Assembly (NCBI RefSeq): GCF_018141425.1
Contig: NZ_CP058561.1
Coordinates: 5,146,001 to 5,210,000 of the forward strand
Source: Vallitalea guaymasensis
GTDB lineage: Bacteria; Bacillota; Clostridia; Lachnospirales; Vallitaleaceae
Length of the DNA: 64,000 nt
Reading direction: 5' to 3'
Position 1 is the first letter of the stretch. The number at the start of each line of letters is the position of its first letter. Below are positions 47,714-56,463 of this stretch, piece by piece. The translations under genes were made by a program, and so were the position numbers. Below the pieces are notes generated by a model. It made no database searches. It was not told the origin of the DNA and saw nothing but the letters and a program-made list of their open reading frames with translations.

Positions 47714-49195
47714 ATGAAAAATATAAAAGATTATCTTGAGACTATTGACCAGGTTATAAATAAAGGACCTTATGAAGATACATGGGAGTCATTAAGGGAA
47801 TATAAAGAACCTAAGTGGTATAAGGATGCAAAATTCGGTATCTTCATCCATTGGGGAGTCTATTCCGTACCAGCCTATGGTAATGAATGGTATCCAAGAA
47901 ATATGTACATAGAAGGGTCAAAAGAATATGAGCACCACATAAAGACTTATGGTAAGCATAAAGACTTTGGATATAAGGATTTCATACCAATGTTCAAAGG
48001 TGAAAAATTTGATGCTGATGAATGGATGGAGCTTTTTGCTGATGCTGGAGCTAAATATGTTATGCCTGTTGCAGAACATCATGATGGATTTCAAATGTAT
48101 GATAGTGAACTATCAGGGTTCAATGCAGCAAAGATGGGACCAGAAAAAGATATAATAGGAGCATTAAAGAAAGCTGCAGAAGAAAGAGATATAGTTTTTA
48201 CTGCATCAAGTCATAGAGCAGAGAATTATTGGTTCATGTCAGGACTTAGGGAGTTTGATTCAGGACTTGAAGATATTCAGTTTCAAGAGCCTTATGGATA
48301 TGCTGTTAAGTTATTTGAGAATGATGATTTGCATGAGACTACTCATAATATTCATAGTCAAGGACCATCTACTGAGCATTTGGATAATTGGCTTGTTAGA
48401 ACTTGTGAACTTGTAGATAAATATCAGCCCAAGATTGTATGGTTTGATTGGTGGATACAAAATGTAGCCTTTAAACCTTATCTAAAAAAATTTGCGGCTT
48501 ATTACTATAATAGAGCTGCAGAATGGGGAGAAGACGTAGCCATTAACTATAAATTTGATGCTTTTGCAAAAGGTACTGCAATATTTGATGTAGAAAGAGG
48601 TCAATTAGCTTCTATAAGACCTAGACTATGGCAGACAGATACAGCAATAGCAAAAAATTCATGGGGCTATACTGAGAACAATGATTTCAAGACTCCTGAA
48701 TCAGTGGTATGTGACCTTATTGATATAGTAAGTAAAAATGGTTGCCTATTACTTAATATTGGTCCGAAATCTGATGGAACAATTACACAAGAAGAGGAAA
48801 ATGTATTAAGAAGTATTGGTAAATGGTTAAGAATCAATGGTGAATCAATATATGATACTGAATATTGGAGTACTTTTGGTGAGGGACCAACAGAAGTCAT
48901 AGAAGGGGCGTTCAATGATGAAAAACGTTCACCTTTTACTAGTGAAGATATAAGATTTACATATAATGCTCCATATATCTATGCTAATGTATTAAAATGG
49001 CCTGATAATGATAAAGTCGTAATTAAATCATTACAAAAAGGAAGTAAATATTTTGCAGGTGATATAATGGACGTTAAAATTTTGGGTTATGATGATGACT
49101 TGAATTATAAACAAGACCAAGAAGGGTTGATAGTAACTACTTCTAAGACCATTAATACAACTTATCCAGTTTGTATTAAGATAAACATTAATTAA
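47714..49195 (+). CDS. GH29 alpha-L-fucosidase, cytoplasmic
   Basis: This 493-residue GH29 enzyme carries WYKDAKFGIFIHWGVYS, AEHHDGFQMYDS and the nucleophile D245 in VWFDWW, all GH29 hallmarks. No signal peptide is present, so it acts on imported fucosylated fragments. It has a C-terminal beta domain. GGGAAGGGAG precedes the ATG. The divergent AraC regulator and the neighbouring galactan genes suggest removal of fucose from galactan or glycan side chains. Confidence 0.92.
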   Translation: MKNIKDYLETIDQVINKGPYEDTWESLREYKEPKWYKDAKFGIFIHWGVYSVPAYGNEWYPRNMYIEGSKEYEHHIKTYGKHKDFGYKDFIPMFKGEKFDADEWMELFADAGAKYVMPVAEHHDGFQMYDSELSGFNAAKMGPEKDIIGALKKAAEERDIVFTASSHRAENYWFMSGLREFDSGLEDIQFQEPYGYAVKLFENDDLHETTHNIHSQGPSTEHLDNWLVRTCELVDKYQPKIVWFDWWIQNVAFKPYLKKFAAYYYNRAAEWGEDVAINYKFDAFAKGTAIFDVERGQLASIRPRLWQTDTAIAKNSWGYTENNDFKTPESVVCDLIDIVSKNGCLLLNIGPKSDGTITQEEENVLRSIGKWLRINGESIYDTEYWSTFGEGPTEVIEGAFNDEKRSPFTSEDIRFTYNAPYIYANVLKWPDNDKVVIKSLQKGSKYFAGDIMDVKILGYDDDLNYKQDQEGLIVTTSKTINTTYPVCIKININ

Positions 49196-49261
49196 ATTCA
49201 AAAGCTATTGATTATATTAATTAAATATGTTACCATATACACGAATATAAAATTAAACATT

Positions 49262-49354
49262 GGCTAGGGGGGCTAGTATAGCTAGCTGAGATAAAGAACG
49301 ATATTCTTTGACCCTTGACCTGATCTGGTTCGTACCAGCGGAGGGAAGCTTATC
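49262..49354 (+). promoter_or_regulatory. TPP riboswitch aptamer (THI box)
   Basis: The conserved TPP-binding blocks are present: GCTGAGA (49304-49311 region), ACCCTTGACCTGATCTGG and the CCAGCGGAGGGAAG end, with GGCTAG and CTAGCT forming the P3-like stem. Thiamine pyrophosphate should stabilise it. It precedes a terminator and the thi operon. Confidence 0.93.
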
Positions 49355-49377
49355 GTAATATTTATTGATATGGTATT

Positions 49378-49406
49378 AAGGCAATCCTCGGATTGCCTTT
49401 TTGTTA
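49378..49406 (+). terminator. Riboswitch expression-platform terminator
   Basis: AAGGCAATC (49378-49386) and GATTGCCTT (49391-49399) form a perfect 9-bp stem with loop CTCG, followed by TTTT. It lies 24 bases after the TPP aptamer and should form when TPP is bound. Confidence 0.88.
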
Positions 49407-49495
49407 TTTATAGGTTTGCTTCGCCAATAAACCTCATTAAAATGTTTAATTATCTTATCAACGAGTTAATTAATTTTATGAAAGGAAATGATTAC

Positions 49496-49999
49496 ATGAA
49501 ACTAGAAACTAGAAAATTAGCTTTATCTGGTGTACTTATTGCGCTAGGTGTTGTACTAAGTCCGTATCATATTCCTATTGGTGCTGCAAAATGTTTTCCG
49601 TGGCAACATCTAATCAACGTAATATCTGCAATACTATTAGGACCTGTATACGCAGTAATTAATGCAATAGTTATATCCACACTAAGAAATATTTTTGCTA
49701 TGGGAACATTATTAGCATTCCCAGGTAGTATTTTTGGTGCTTTATTTGCTGGTCTAATGTTCAAGAAATTTGCTAATACATATCTTGCTGCTCTAGGTGA
49801 AGTAATAGGAACAGGGATTATTGGAGCAATAATAGCATATCCAGTAGGTATTTTATTTATGGGCAGACAAGCTGCAATATTTGGTCTAGTAATACCATTT
49901 ATTATTAGTTCTTTTGCAGGAGCTGTAATAGCTGTATTACTATTTGAACTTACAGCATTAAAAAAATTAGTAATGAAAAAGAAGGTATCTATACAATGA
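49496..49999 (+). CDS. thiW: ThiW, ECF-transporter S component for a thiamine precursor
   Basis: This 167-residue integral membrane protein has five or six hydrophobic segments and is the substrate-binding S component of an energy-coupling factor transporter, probably for the thiazole moiety. ATG 49496 is chosen because AAAGGA lies 9 bases upstream; earlier in-frame starts would run into the riboswitch terminator region. The N-terminus KLALSGVLIALGVVLSP and the PIGAAKCFPWQH segment match ThiW. It overlaps thiD by 4 bases (ATGA). Confidence 0.92.
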   Translation: MKLETRKLALSGVLIALGVVLSPYHIPIGAAKCFPWQHLINVISAILLGPVYAVINAIVISTLRNIFAMGTLLAFPGSIFGALFAGLMFKKFANTYLAALGEVIGTGIIGAIIAYPVGILFMGRQAAIFGLVIPFIISSFAGAVIAVLLFELTALKKLVMKKKVSIQ

Positions 50000-50775
50000 A
50001 AACAGCGTTAACAATTGCAGGTTCAGATTGCAGTGGTGGTGCAGGAATACAAGGAGACCTTAAGACATTTGCTGCTCATGGAGTGTATGGTATGAGTGTT
50101 ATTACAGCTGTAACTGCTCAAAATACAACAAAAGTATCACACATACAAGGACTTGAACCTATAACGATTTCCAAACAAATAGAAGCTATATTTGATGATA
50201 TAAAAGTGGACAGTATCAAGATAGGAATGTTGTTCAACAAGCGAATAATAACAGCTATCGTTAATACTTTTAAACATTATCAATTACCTAAGATAGTTTT
50301 AGACCCTGTAATGATATCAACAACAGGGAGGATTTTACTTAAGGGTGATGCAATAGAAAGTATTGTTAAAGATATGTTTCCATTATGTAATCTCATAACT
50401 CCAAATATACTTGAAGCAGAGCGATTGACTGATACACCCATAAGTAATACATATGATATGGAAACAGCTTGTAGAAAATTATATGAGCTTGGTTCAAAAA
50501 ATGTTTTGGTAAAAGGTGGACATCTGAGAGATACAGCATGTGATGTTTTATTTGATGGTAATGATTTCACATATTATAACCATAAAAGAATAGACAACCC
50601 TAATACCCGTGGAACTGGATGTGCATTATCTTCTGCCATAGCAGCCAATATCAGTAAGGGGCAAAACACTGTTGATGCAGTTAGAATGGCAAAAGATTAT
50701 ATTACAAAAGCAATAGCAGGAGGATTTTCCATTGGTTCAGGAGATGGACCGGTTAATCACTTCATAGAGAGGTAA
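49996..50775 (+). CDS. thiD: Hydroxymethylpyrimidine/phosphomethylpyrimidine kinase
   Basis: This ribokinase-fold kinase phosphorylates HMP and HMP-P for thiamine synthesis. It is 259 aa. AGSDCSGGAGIQGDLKTF (substrate site), VLDPVMISTTG and the anion-hole/catalytic RGTGCALSSAIA are present. It overlaps thiW by 4 bases and ends 4 bases before thiM, so translation is coupled. Confidence 0.96.
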   Translation: MKTALTIAGSDCSGGAGIQGDLKTFAAHGVYGMSVITAVTAQNTTKVSHIQGLEPITISKQIEAIFDDIKVDSIKIGMLFNKRIITAIVNTFKHYQLPKIVLDPVMISTTGRILLKGDAIESIVKDMFPLCNLITPNILEAERLTDTPISNTYDMETACRKLYELGSKNVLVKGGHLRDTACDVLFDGNDFTYYNHKRIDNPNTRGTGCALSSAIAANISKGQNTVDAVRMAKDYITKAIAGGFSIGSGDGPVNHFIER

Positions 50776-50779
50776 TATT

Positions 50780-51604
50780 ATGAATAATTATATTGACACT
50801 TTTGACTTTGGTAAAATATATAAAAATTCAATGAAACCGTTAGTACATTATATCACTAACTATGTAACATCTAATGATGTAGCAAATATGACTCTTGCTT
50901 TTGGAGGAAGTCCAATCATGGCTGAAGCCATAGAAGAAATAGAAGAAATAACTTCAATGAGCAATTGTCTAGTAATTAATATCGGTACTGTTACGTCTAT
51001 TAAGGTACAGTCAATAAAAAAAGCTATACAGGTTGCAAATGATAATAATATACCTGTAATTTTAGACCCTGTAGGTGTAGCTGCTACAAGTTATAGAAAA
51101 GAAATAGTTTTTCATATACTTGATAATTACAAAATAGATGTAATTAAAGGCAATGCATCTGAGATAAAAGCACTCCTTGGATTAAAGACCAATTCAAAGG
51201 GTGTGGATTCAGAAGAAATAGATGTAGAGGATATCGGCGTTATTGGACAGAAAGTTGCTAAGACATATAATACCATAGCTGCAATTACAGGAAAAATTGA
51301 TACGGTTTGTAGTGATAGGTATGTTGCTAAGATTAATGGAGGTTCCAAGATGCTTACTTCAATAACTGGAACAGGATGTATGATATCACCATTGATAGCA
51401 GTATCATTAGCCAAATCTTGTGATGCCTTTCTAAGTAGCATTTATGGTATATCAGCTATGGACCAAGCAGCTGATATAGTAGAAAATAACTTAAAAGACC
51501 AAGAATCAGCGGGGACATTTAAAGTAAAATTATTTGATAGTATCTATAATATGAAAAACAAGAATTTGATAGATGGAAAGAAGGTAATTGTAAATGAAAT
51601 TTGA
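50780..51604 (+). CDS. thiM: Hydroxyethylthiazole kinase
   Basis: This 274-residue kinase phosphorylates hydroxyethylthiazole, salvaging the thiazole likely imported by ThiW. It has [28 protein letters not shown] near the N-terminus (in family form), LDPVGVAA, and the catalytic Cys loop TGTGCMISP. It overlaps the next gene by 11 bases. No thiazole-synthesis genes (thiG, thiH, thiS) are present here. Confidence 0.95.
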   Translation: MNNYIDTFDFGKIYKNSMKPLVHYITNYVTSNDVANMTLAFGGSPIMAEAIEEIEEITSMSNCLVINIGTVTSIKVQSIKKAIQVANDNNIPVILDPVGVAATSYRKEIVFHILDNYKIDVIKGNASEIKALLGLKTNSKGVDSEEIDVEDIGVIGQKVAKTYNTIAAITGKIDTVCSDRYVAKINGGSKMLTSITGTGCMISPLIAVSLAKSCDAFLSSIYGISAMDQAADIVENNLKDQESAGTFKVKLFDSIYNMKNKNLIDGKKVIVNEI

Positions 51605-53528
51605 AAATGAATTATATTTGATTTCAAAACAATATCCAGATTTTAATATTCTACTAGAGAAGACAGAACAAGCTCTTAGAGAGGGAATTTATATTTTTCA
51701 ATATAGAAGTAAAGAAAAGAATAAAGATCTATTACATAATGAAGCTATAAAAATAAAAGAATTATGTGATAAATACAATGCCTCTCTTATAATAAATGAT
51801 AGAGTAGATATTGCAAAAGAAGTAGGAGCAGATGGTGTTCATCTTGGACAAGATGATACCAGTATAAAAGAAGCAAGAGATATTCTTGGTGAAGATGTTA
51901 TTATCGGAGCAACAGCCAAAACTGTTGAAGATGCCGTAAGATGTTATGAAGAAGGAGCAGACTACCTTGGAGTGGGTGCTTTATTTCCTTCACCAACTAA
52001 ACTTGATGCAGTACAGATTAAGCTTAAAACATTAATTGATATTAAAAACGCTGTTCCTATACCCATTGTTGGTATTGGAGGTATTACAGCGGAAAATCTA
52101 TCAAAAGAAATTAATGAGAATGTAGATTCAATTGCTGTAATTTCTGAGATTTATGATTCAAAAAATATAAAGGATGCTATAAAAAAACTAAAAGACGCTT
52201 TTTTGAAAGGAAGGAATACAATGAATTATACTACACAAATGGATGCTGCCAGAAAAGGTATTATCACAAAGGAAATGGAAATAGTAGCAAAAAAAGAAAA
52301 TATGGATGTTAATGTTCTAGCTGATAAAATAGCAAAAGGTACAGTTGTTATTCCAGCTAATAAAAACCATAAAAGCATTGATCCAGAAGGTGTTGGTGAT
52401 GGATTAAGAACCAAGATCAATGTTAACTTAGGTATATCAAAAGACAGTTATGATATAGATAGAGAGCTTGAAAAAGTAAAAGTAGCTATTGATATGAAAG
52501 CAGAATCAATCATGGATCTTAGTAACTATGGTAAAACTGAGGAATTCAGGAAAAAACTTATTGATATGTCCTCTGCCATGATAGGAACTGTACCTGTATA
52601 CGATGCATTAGGTTTCTATGATAAGGAATTAAAAGATATTACAGAAAAAGAGTTTTTGGATGTTGTTGAAAAACATGGTAAAGATGGTGTGGATTTTGTA
52701 ACTATCCATGCTGGAATTAATAGAGAAACAGCCAATACATTCAGAAGAAACCCTAGACTTATGAATCTAGTTTCAAGAGGTGGTTCTCTTATGTTTGCAT
52801 GGATGCAGTTAAATAAAAAAGAAAACCCATTCTATGAACATTATGATGAATTACTTGATATTTGTGCTAAATATGATATAACAATCAGTCTTGGTGATGC
52901 ATGTAGACCAGGAGCAATAGCTGACTCAACAGATGCAAGTCAAATCAAAGAATTAATAGTGCTTGGTGAATTAACAAAAAGAGCATGGGCTAAGAATGTC
53001 CAAGTTATAATTGAAGGACCTGGACATATGGCTATAAATGAAATTGAAGCTAACATGTTGCTTGAGAAAAAACTATGTCATGGTGCGCCATTTTACGTAT
53101 TAGGTCCTTTAGTAACTGATATTGCACCAGGATATGACCATATCACAGGAGCTATCGGTGGAGCTGTTGCAGCTGCGAGTGGAGCTGATTTCTTATGTTA
53201 TGTAACTCCAGCAGAACATCTAAGACTACCTAGTATTGATGATATGAAGGAAGGAATCATAGCCACTAGAATTGCCGCTCATGCTGGTGATATCGGCAAA
53301 AAATTACCTAACTCAAGAGCATGGGATAATAGTATGAGCTATGCTAGACAGCAACTAGACTGGAATAAAATGTTTGAATTGGCTATGGACCCAGTTAAAG
53401 CCAAAAAATATCGTGAAAGTTCAAAACCAGAAGATGAGAATTCTTGTTCAATGTGTGGTAAGATGTGTGCAGTACGTAATCTAAACAAAGTATTGAATGG
53501 TGAAGATATAAATATATTAAGAGATTAA
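51594..53528 (+). CDS. thiEC: ThiE-ThiC read as one frame: thiamine-phosphate synthase fused to HMP-P synthase
   Basis: This single 644-codon frame encodes two complete thiamine enzymes. Residues 1-203 are ThiE ([36 protein letters not shown]), which joins HMP-PP to thiazole phosphate. Residues 210-644 are ThiC, the radical SAM HMP-P synthase, ending with the cluster motif C618-C621-C625 (CSMCGKMC). The join is a six-T run (52199-52204). With five Ts, ThiE would stop with TGA just after residue 203 and ThiC would start separately at ATG 52221. So the fusion may be real, a recent indel, or a sequencing error. Confidence 0.9.
   Translation: MKFENELYLISKQYPDFNILLEKTEQALREGIYIFQYRSKEKNKDLLHNEAIKIKELCDKYNASLIINDRVDIAKEVGADGVHLGQDDTSIKEARDILGEDVIIGATAKTVEDAVRCYEEGADYLGVGALFPSPTKLDAVQIKLKTLIDIKNAVPIPIVGIGGITAENLSKEINENVDSIAVISEIYDSKNIKDAIKKLKDAFLKGRNTMNYTTQMDAARKGIITKEMEIVAKKENMDVNVLADKIAKGTVVIPANKNHKSIDPEGVGDGLRTKINVNLGISKDSYDIDRELEKVKVAIDMKAESIMDLSNYGKTEEFRKKLIDMSSAMIGTVPVYDALGFYDKELKDITEKEFLDVVEKHGKDGVDFVTIHAGINRETANTFRRNPRLMNLVSRGGSLMFAWMQLNKKENPFYEHYDELLDICAKYDITISLGDACRPGAIADSTDASQIKELIVLGELTKRAWAKNVQVIIEGPGHMAINEIEANMLLEKKLCHGAPFYVLGPLVTDIAPGYDHITGAIGGAVAAASGADFLCYVTPAEHLRLPSIDDMKEGIIATRIAAHAGDIGKKLPNSRAWDNSMSYARQQLDWNKMFELAMDPVKAKKYRESSKPEDENSCSMCGKMCAVRNLNKVLNGEDINILRD
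52206..52223 (+). promoter_or_regulatory. Internal ribosome binding site and ATG for separate ThiC
   Basis: AAAGGAAGGA stands 5 bases before ATG 52221, which begins ThiC at its usual N-terminus ([13 protein letters not shown]). The site lies inside the joined frame, so ThiC could be made alone, giving a normal 435-residue protein from 52221 to 53528. Confidence 0.8.
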
Positions 53529-53534
53529 ATTACA

Positions 53535-53563
53535 CTTTACATTTATATATTATATATGTATAA
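53535..53563 (+). promoter_or_regulatory. Promoter of the lipoprotein gene
   Basis: TTTACA (53535-53540) and TATAAT (53558-53563) are 17 bases apart, 48 bases before the ATG at 53611. Confidence 0.7.
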
Positions 53564-53610
53564 TAATTAAGGTCGTAATTATACAAATATTTTAAATGAG
53601 GGTGAAAAAA

Positions 53611-54153
53611 ATGAAAAAGTATTTTTTAGTAACAGTAGTAATATTATCCATGCTTATGTTTCAAGGATGTAGTAAATCTTCATCTAAAGACAACGAAGCT
53701 ACAAAAGCAGTCTCATCTTTTATGGATAATCTAGTTGAAGGAAACTTCAAGGAAGCTTATGATAACCTTGAGACAAAAGTTGAAGATGAATTCTTCGATG
53801 AGATACAGAATAATCCTATGAATGATTTATTATTCGGTCAATTAAAATATGAGGTTGTTAGTTCAGAGATGAAAGAGGATACTGCAACTGTCAAGATTAA
53901 GGTTACACATCCAAAACTTGATGAAATCGTTGCATCTCTTATGTCTTCAGTAGATCTTAGTAATCTTGGTGACCAAGCTGGGGACAGTATCGAGAAAGGT
54001 CAAGACATGTTACAGAAAGCTCTTGACGAAGTAACAAAGGATAAAGAAATTGCTACAGAAGAAACTGAAGCTGTAATTGAATTAAAACTTGTGGATGACA
54101 AATGGGTTATTAGTGAAGGTTGCGATTTAACTGGTATCTTAGGTGTTCAATAA
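53611..54153 (+). CDS. Lipoprotein with a DUF4878-like (NTF2-type) domain
   Basis: This 180-residue exported lipoprotein has a lipid-attached C20 in the lipobox MFQGC. Residues about 30-175 look like the small cystatin/NTF2-like DUF4878 domain, with the typical FMDNLVEGNFKEAYDNL near its start and a final strand DDKWVISEG. The role is unknown. ATG 53611 is chosen because GAGGGTG lies 6 bases before it; an in-frame ATG at 53596 has no site. Confidence 0.82.
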   Translation: MKKYFLVTVVILSMLMFQGCSKSSSKDNEATKAVSSFMDNLVEGNFKEAYDNLETKVEDEFFDEIQNNPMNDLLFGQLKYEVVSSEMKEDTATVKIKVTHPKLDEIVASLMSSVDLSNLGDQAGDSIEKGQDMLQKALDEVTKDKEIATEETEAVIELKLVDDKWVISEGCDLTGILGVQ

Positions 54154-54172
54154 GTTTTAAATGATTATAAGT

Positions 54173-54208
54173 AAAAGATTCTGTGAGATATCTCATGGAA
54201 TCTTTTTT
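54173..54208 (+). terminator. Terminator after the lipoprotein gene
   Basis: AAAAGATTCTGTGAGAT (54173-54189) pairs with ATCTCATGGAATCTTTT (54190-54206) with two wobbles, leaving a tight loop at the centre, and continues into Ts. Confidence 0.85.
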
Positions 54209-54303
54209 AATATCAAATTTATATGAAATAGTTTTACATAAAAGCGTATAATAATTATAAAGGAATAAATGTTATTCATTATAGAAAGGATTGAAAACTT
54301 TAT

Positions 54304-54852
54304 ATGTTTGAATATAAAGTTAATAATGATATATCTCTTAGGTTATCCAATGTACAGGATGCTGAGGAAGTTTTCAAAGTCATAGATTCTTCAAGAAATC
54401 ATCTAAAGAGATGGCTTACTTGGGTAGATTTGGTTAAAAGTGCAAATGATTGCAAATATAAGGCTTACAAAGCCATGCATCAATATGCAAGTAATAATGG
54501 ATTTCAATGTAATGTAATATATAGAGGTAAAATAGTTGGCAGATTAGGAACACATAATATAGATTGGTCAGAAAAATCCACTTCACTAGGTTACTGGCTT
54601 GCAGAAAATTATCAGGGAAGAGGTATAATGACTATGTGTTGCAAAAGTTTTCTTGCTATCATATTCAATGAATTAAAATTAAATGTTGTTTATGTCTATG
54701 TAGCCGAAAAAAATACAAAAAGCAGAGCTATACCTGAAAGGTTACATTTTGAACAAAAAGGAATTAATAAGAATGCCCTAATATTAAGTGGTGCGAATAT
54801 TGATTATGTACGTTATGTCATGACCAGAGAAAGATATTTTCAATATTACTAA
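54304..54852 (+). CDS. GNAT acetyltransferase, RimL/YdaF-like
   Basis: This 182-residue N-acetyltransferase has the RimL-type fold: ISLRLSNVQDAEEVF at the start, SLGYWLAENYQGRGIMTMC (acetyl-CoA binding loop, Q/RxxGxG/A-like) and NTKSRAIPERLHFEQKG (the usual N-x-x-S-x-x-I/V helix). It resembles YdaF-type ribosomal-protein serine acetyltransferases. The actual substrate is not known. It follows its own terminator-separated spacer. Confidence 0.88.
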   Translation: MFEYKVNNDISLRLSNVQDAEEVFKVIDSSRNHLKRWLTWVDLVKSANDCKYKAYKAMHQYASNNGFQCNVIYRGKIVGRLGTHNIDWSEKSTSLGYWLAENYQGRGIMTMCCKSFLAIIFNELKLNVVYVYVAEKNTKSRAIPERLHFEQKGINKNALILSGANIDYVRYVMTRERYFQYY

Positions 54853-54856
54853 TTTG

Positions 54857-54865
54857 TGGTATAAT
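54857..54865 (+). promoter_or_regulatory. Extended -10 promoter for the following membrane protein gene
   Basis: TGGTATAAT is a perfect extended -10 element 35 bases before the ATG at 54901; a poor -35 match (TTTTCA, 54837-54842) is 17 bases upstream of the TATAAT. Confidence 0.6.
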
Positions 54866-54900
54866 CTACAGGACAAATGCTTATATGAAAGGAAATTAAC

Positions 54901-55470
54901 ATGAGACAACCAAAGGGAGAATATGGATACATTGGTTCACAAAAAAGAAGTTACTTATTATTAACGATTATAGGTTTTTTAATTATACTTACACTTTATA
55001 TTATTGATAGGTATGTATTTACAAAAGGTAATGTACTATTATTGATTACTGTATTGCTTGCTTTGCCAGAAGCTCAATTTCTAGTTAAATATATTTTATA
55101 TAGACAGTATAAGGAAGGCAAGGAAGAAGTTTATCGTAAATTCGAAAAGATAAGTGATAGATTAGTCTATTTATCAAGTCTAGTTGTTGTAAGAGGTAAA
55201 AAAACACTGTTCTATCAAATAGCAGTTGTAAGTGATAAAGAAATCATATTGTTGATTGATGAAAAGAAAACCAGGAAACAAGTGTTTGAGTATAAGGAAC
55301 TTATTGAAAAATTAATAAAGCCAAAAGGTTACTTAGCTCAAGTAAAAGTGTACAATGACGAACAAGCCATGTATTCATATGTTATAACGCAATTATCAAC
55401 ACTACTGAATAATGTTGATACAGAAAATCAAGTAGCTTTAGCAAATGTATTATTAGACAATTCAATTTAA
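54901..55470 (+). CDS. Membrane protein of unknown function
   Basis: I do not recognise this 189-residue protein. It has two N-terminal membrane segments (about 20-38 and 44-70) joined by a short loop, then a soluble C-terminal domain of about 115 residues rich in Lys, Glu and Val. No Cys-rich or catalytic motif is visible. It has its own promoter and is followed 14 bases later by a pseudouridine synthase gene, with which it may be co-transcribed. Confidence 0.85.
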   Translation: MRQPKGEYGYIGSQKRSYLLLTIIGFLIILTLYIIDRYVFTKGNVLLLITVLLALPEAQFLVKYILYRQYKEGKEEVYRKFEKISDRLVYLSSLVVVRGKKTLFYQIAVVSDKEIILLIDEKKTRKQVFEYKELIEKLIKPKGYLAQVKVYNDEQAMYSYVITQLSTLLNNVDTENQVALANVLLDNSI

Positions 55471-55484
55471 AATCGGAGACTCAT

Positions 55485-56453
55485 ATGAAAGAAATAATAG
55501 TATCAAAAGATGAAAGCAATCAAAGAGCTGATAAATATTTATTAAAATATTTTAATAAATCATCAAAGAGTTTTTTGTATAAAATGCTAAGGAAAAAGAG
55601 AATAAAGCTTAATAAGAAAAGAATAATAGGAAATGAAATTTTAAAGGCAAATGATGTGTTTCAAATATATTTGTCTACTGAGACTATACAGAAATTCAGT
55701 AATCATAGCATAAGTAAACACGTTTCTATAACTCATAAGGTAATTTATGAGGATGATAACATACTAATATGCAATAAGCCTGTTGGATTATTATCACAGC
55801 CAAATAATAGTGATAGTGTTTCATTAGTAGACGAAATAATAACTTACTTAGTTAATAACGGTGAATACGACCCCGAAGCCACCAGAGGTTTCAGACCAGG
55901 TATATGTAATAGATTAGACAGAAATACTAGTGGTATAGTAATAGCTGGTAAAAACATTAAGTCTTTACAAGAGATAAATAGGCTTATAGCCAATAATAAA
56001 TTGGATAAGCATTATATGTGTATAGTAAAGGGGATATTGTCTACAACCAATACTATTGAAGGTTATCTAACTAAAGATGGTATCAGTAATAAGGTATCTA
56101 TTTCAGATAATGAAGATATGGGAAGTTATATTAAGACAATATATAAACCTCTTAAAATTGGTAAAGAATATACGTTGCTTGATGTAAAGATAGTTACTGG
56201 TAAATCACATCAAATAAGAGCTCACTTATCTAGTATAGGACATCCTCTTATTGGTGATTATAAGTATGGTGACAAAAAGATAAATGATATCTTTAAAGAT
56301 AGATATGGATTAAAACATCAGCTGCTTCATGCATATAAGATCAGATTTAATATAGATGATGATGGATATCTATTATATCTGGATAATAAAGAATTTATTA
56401 CAGATATACATGGAAGATTCAAAAAAATAGCTGATACACTGTTTAGCCATTGA
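55485..56453 (+). CDS. RluA-family pseudouridine synthase (RluC/RluD type)
   Basis: This 322-residue enzyme converts uridine to pseudouridine in RNA, probably 23S rRNA. An N-terminal S4 RNA-binding domain (about 10-80, basic) precedes the catalytic domain with NRLDRNTSGIVIAGK (catalytic Asp), the KSHQIRAHL segment and GDYKYGD. The exact target uridine is unknown. It ends 10 bases before queG. Confidence 0.93.
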   Translation: MKEIIVSKDESNQRADKYLLKYFNKSSKSFLYKMLRKKRIKLNKKRIIGNEILKANDVFQIYLSTETIQKFSNHSISKHVSITHKVIYEDDNILICNKPVGLLSQPNNSDSVSLVDEIITYLVNNGEYDPEATRGFRPGICNRLDRNTSGIVIAGKNIKSLQEINRLIANNKLDKHYMCIVKGILSTTNTIEGYLTKDGISNKVSISDNEDMGSYIKTIYKPLKIGKEYTLLDVKIVTGKSHQIRAHLSSIGHPLIGDYKYGDKKINDIFKDRYGLKHQLLHAYKIRFNIDDDGYLLYLDNKEFITDIHGRFKKIADTLFSH

Positions 56454-56463
56454 AGGTGAAAAT

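Noticed and set aside
47949-48155. Plus-strand open frame of 68 codons inside the GH29 gene
   Set aside because: It is out of frame with the fucosidase, which has clear catalytic motifs through this region.
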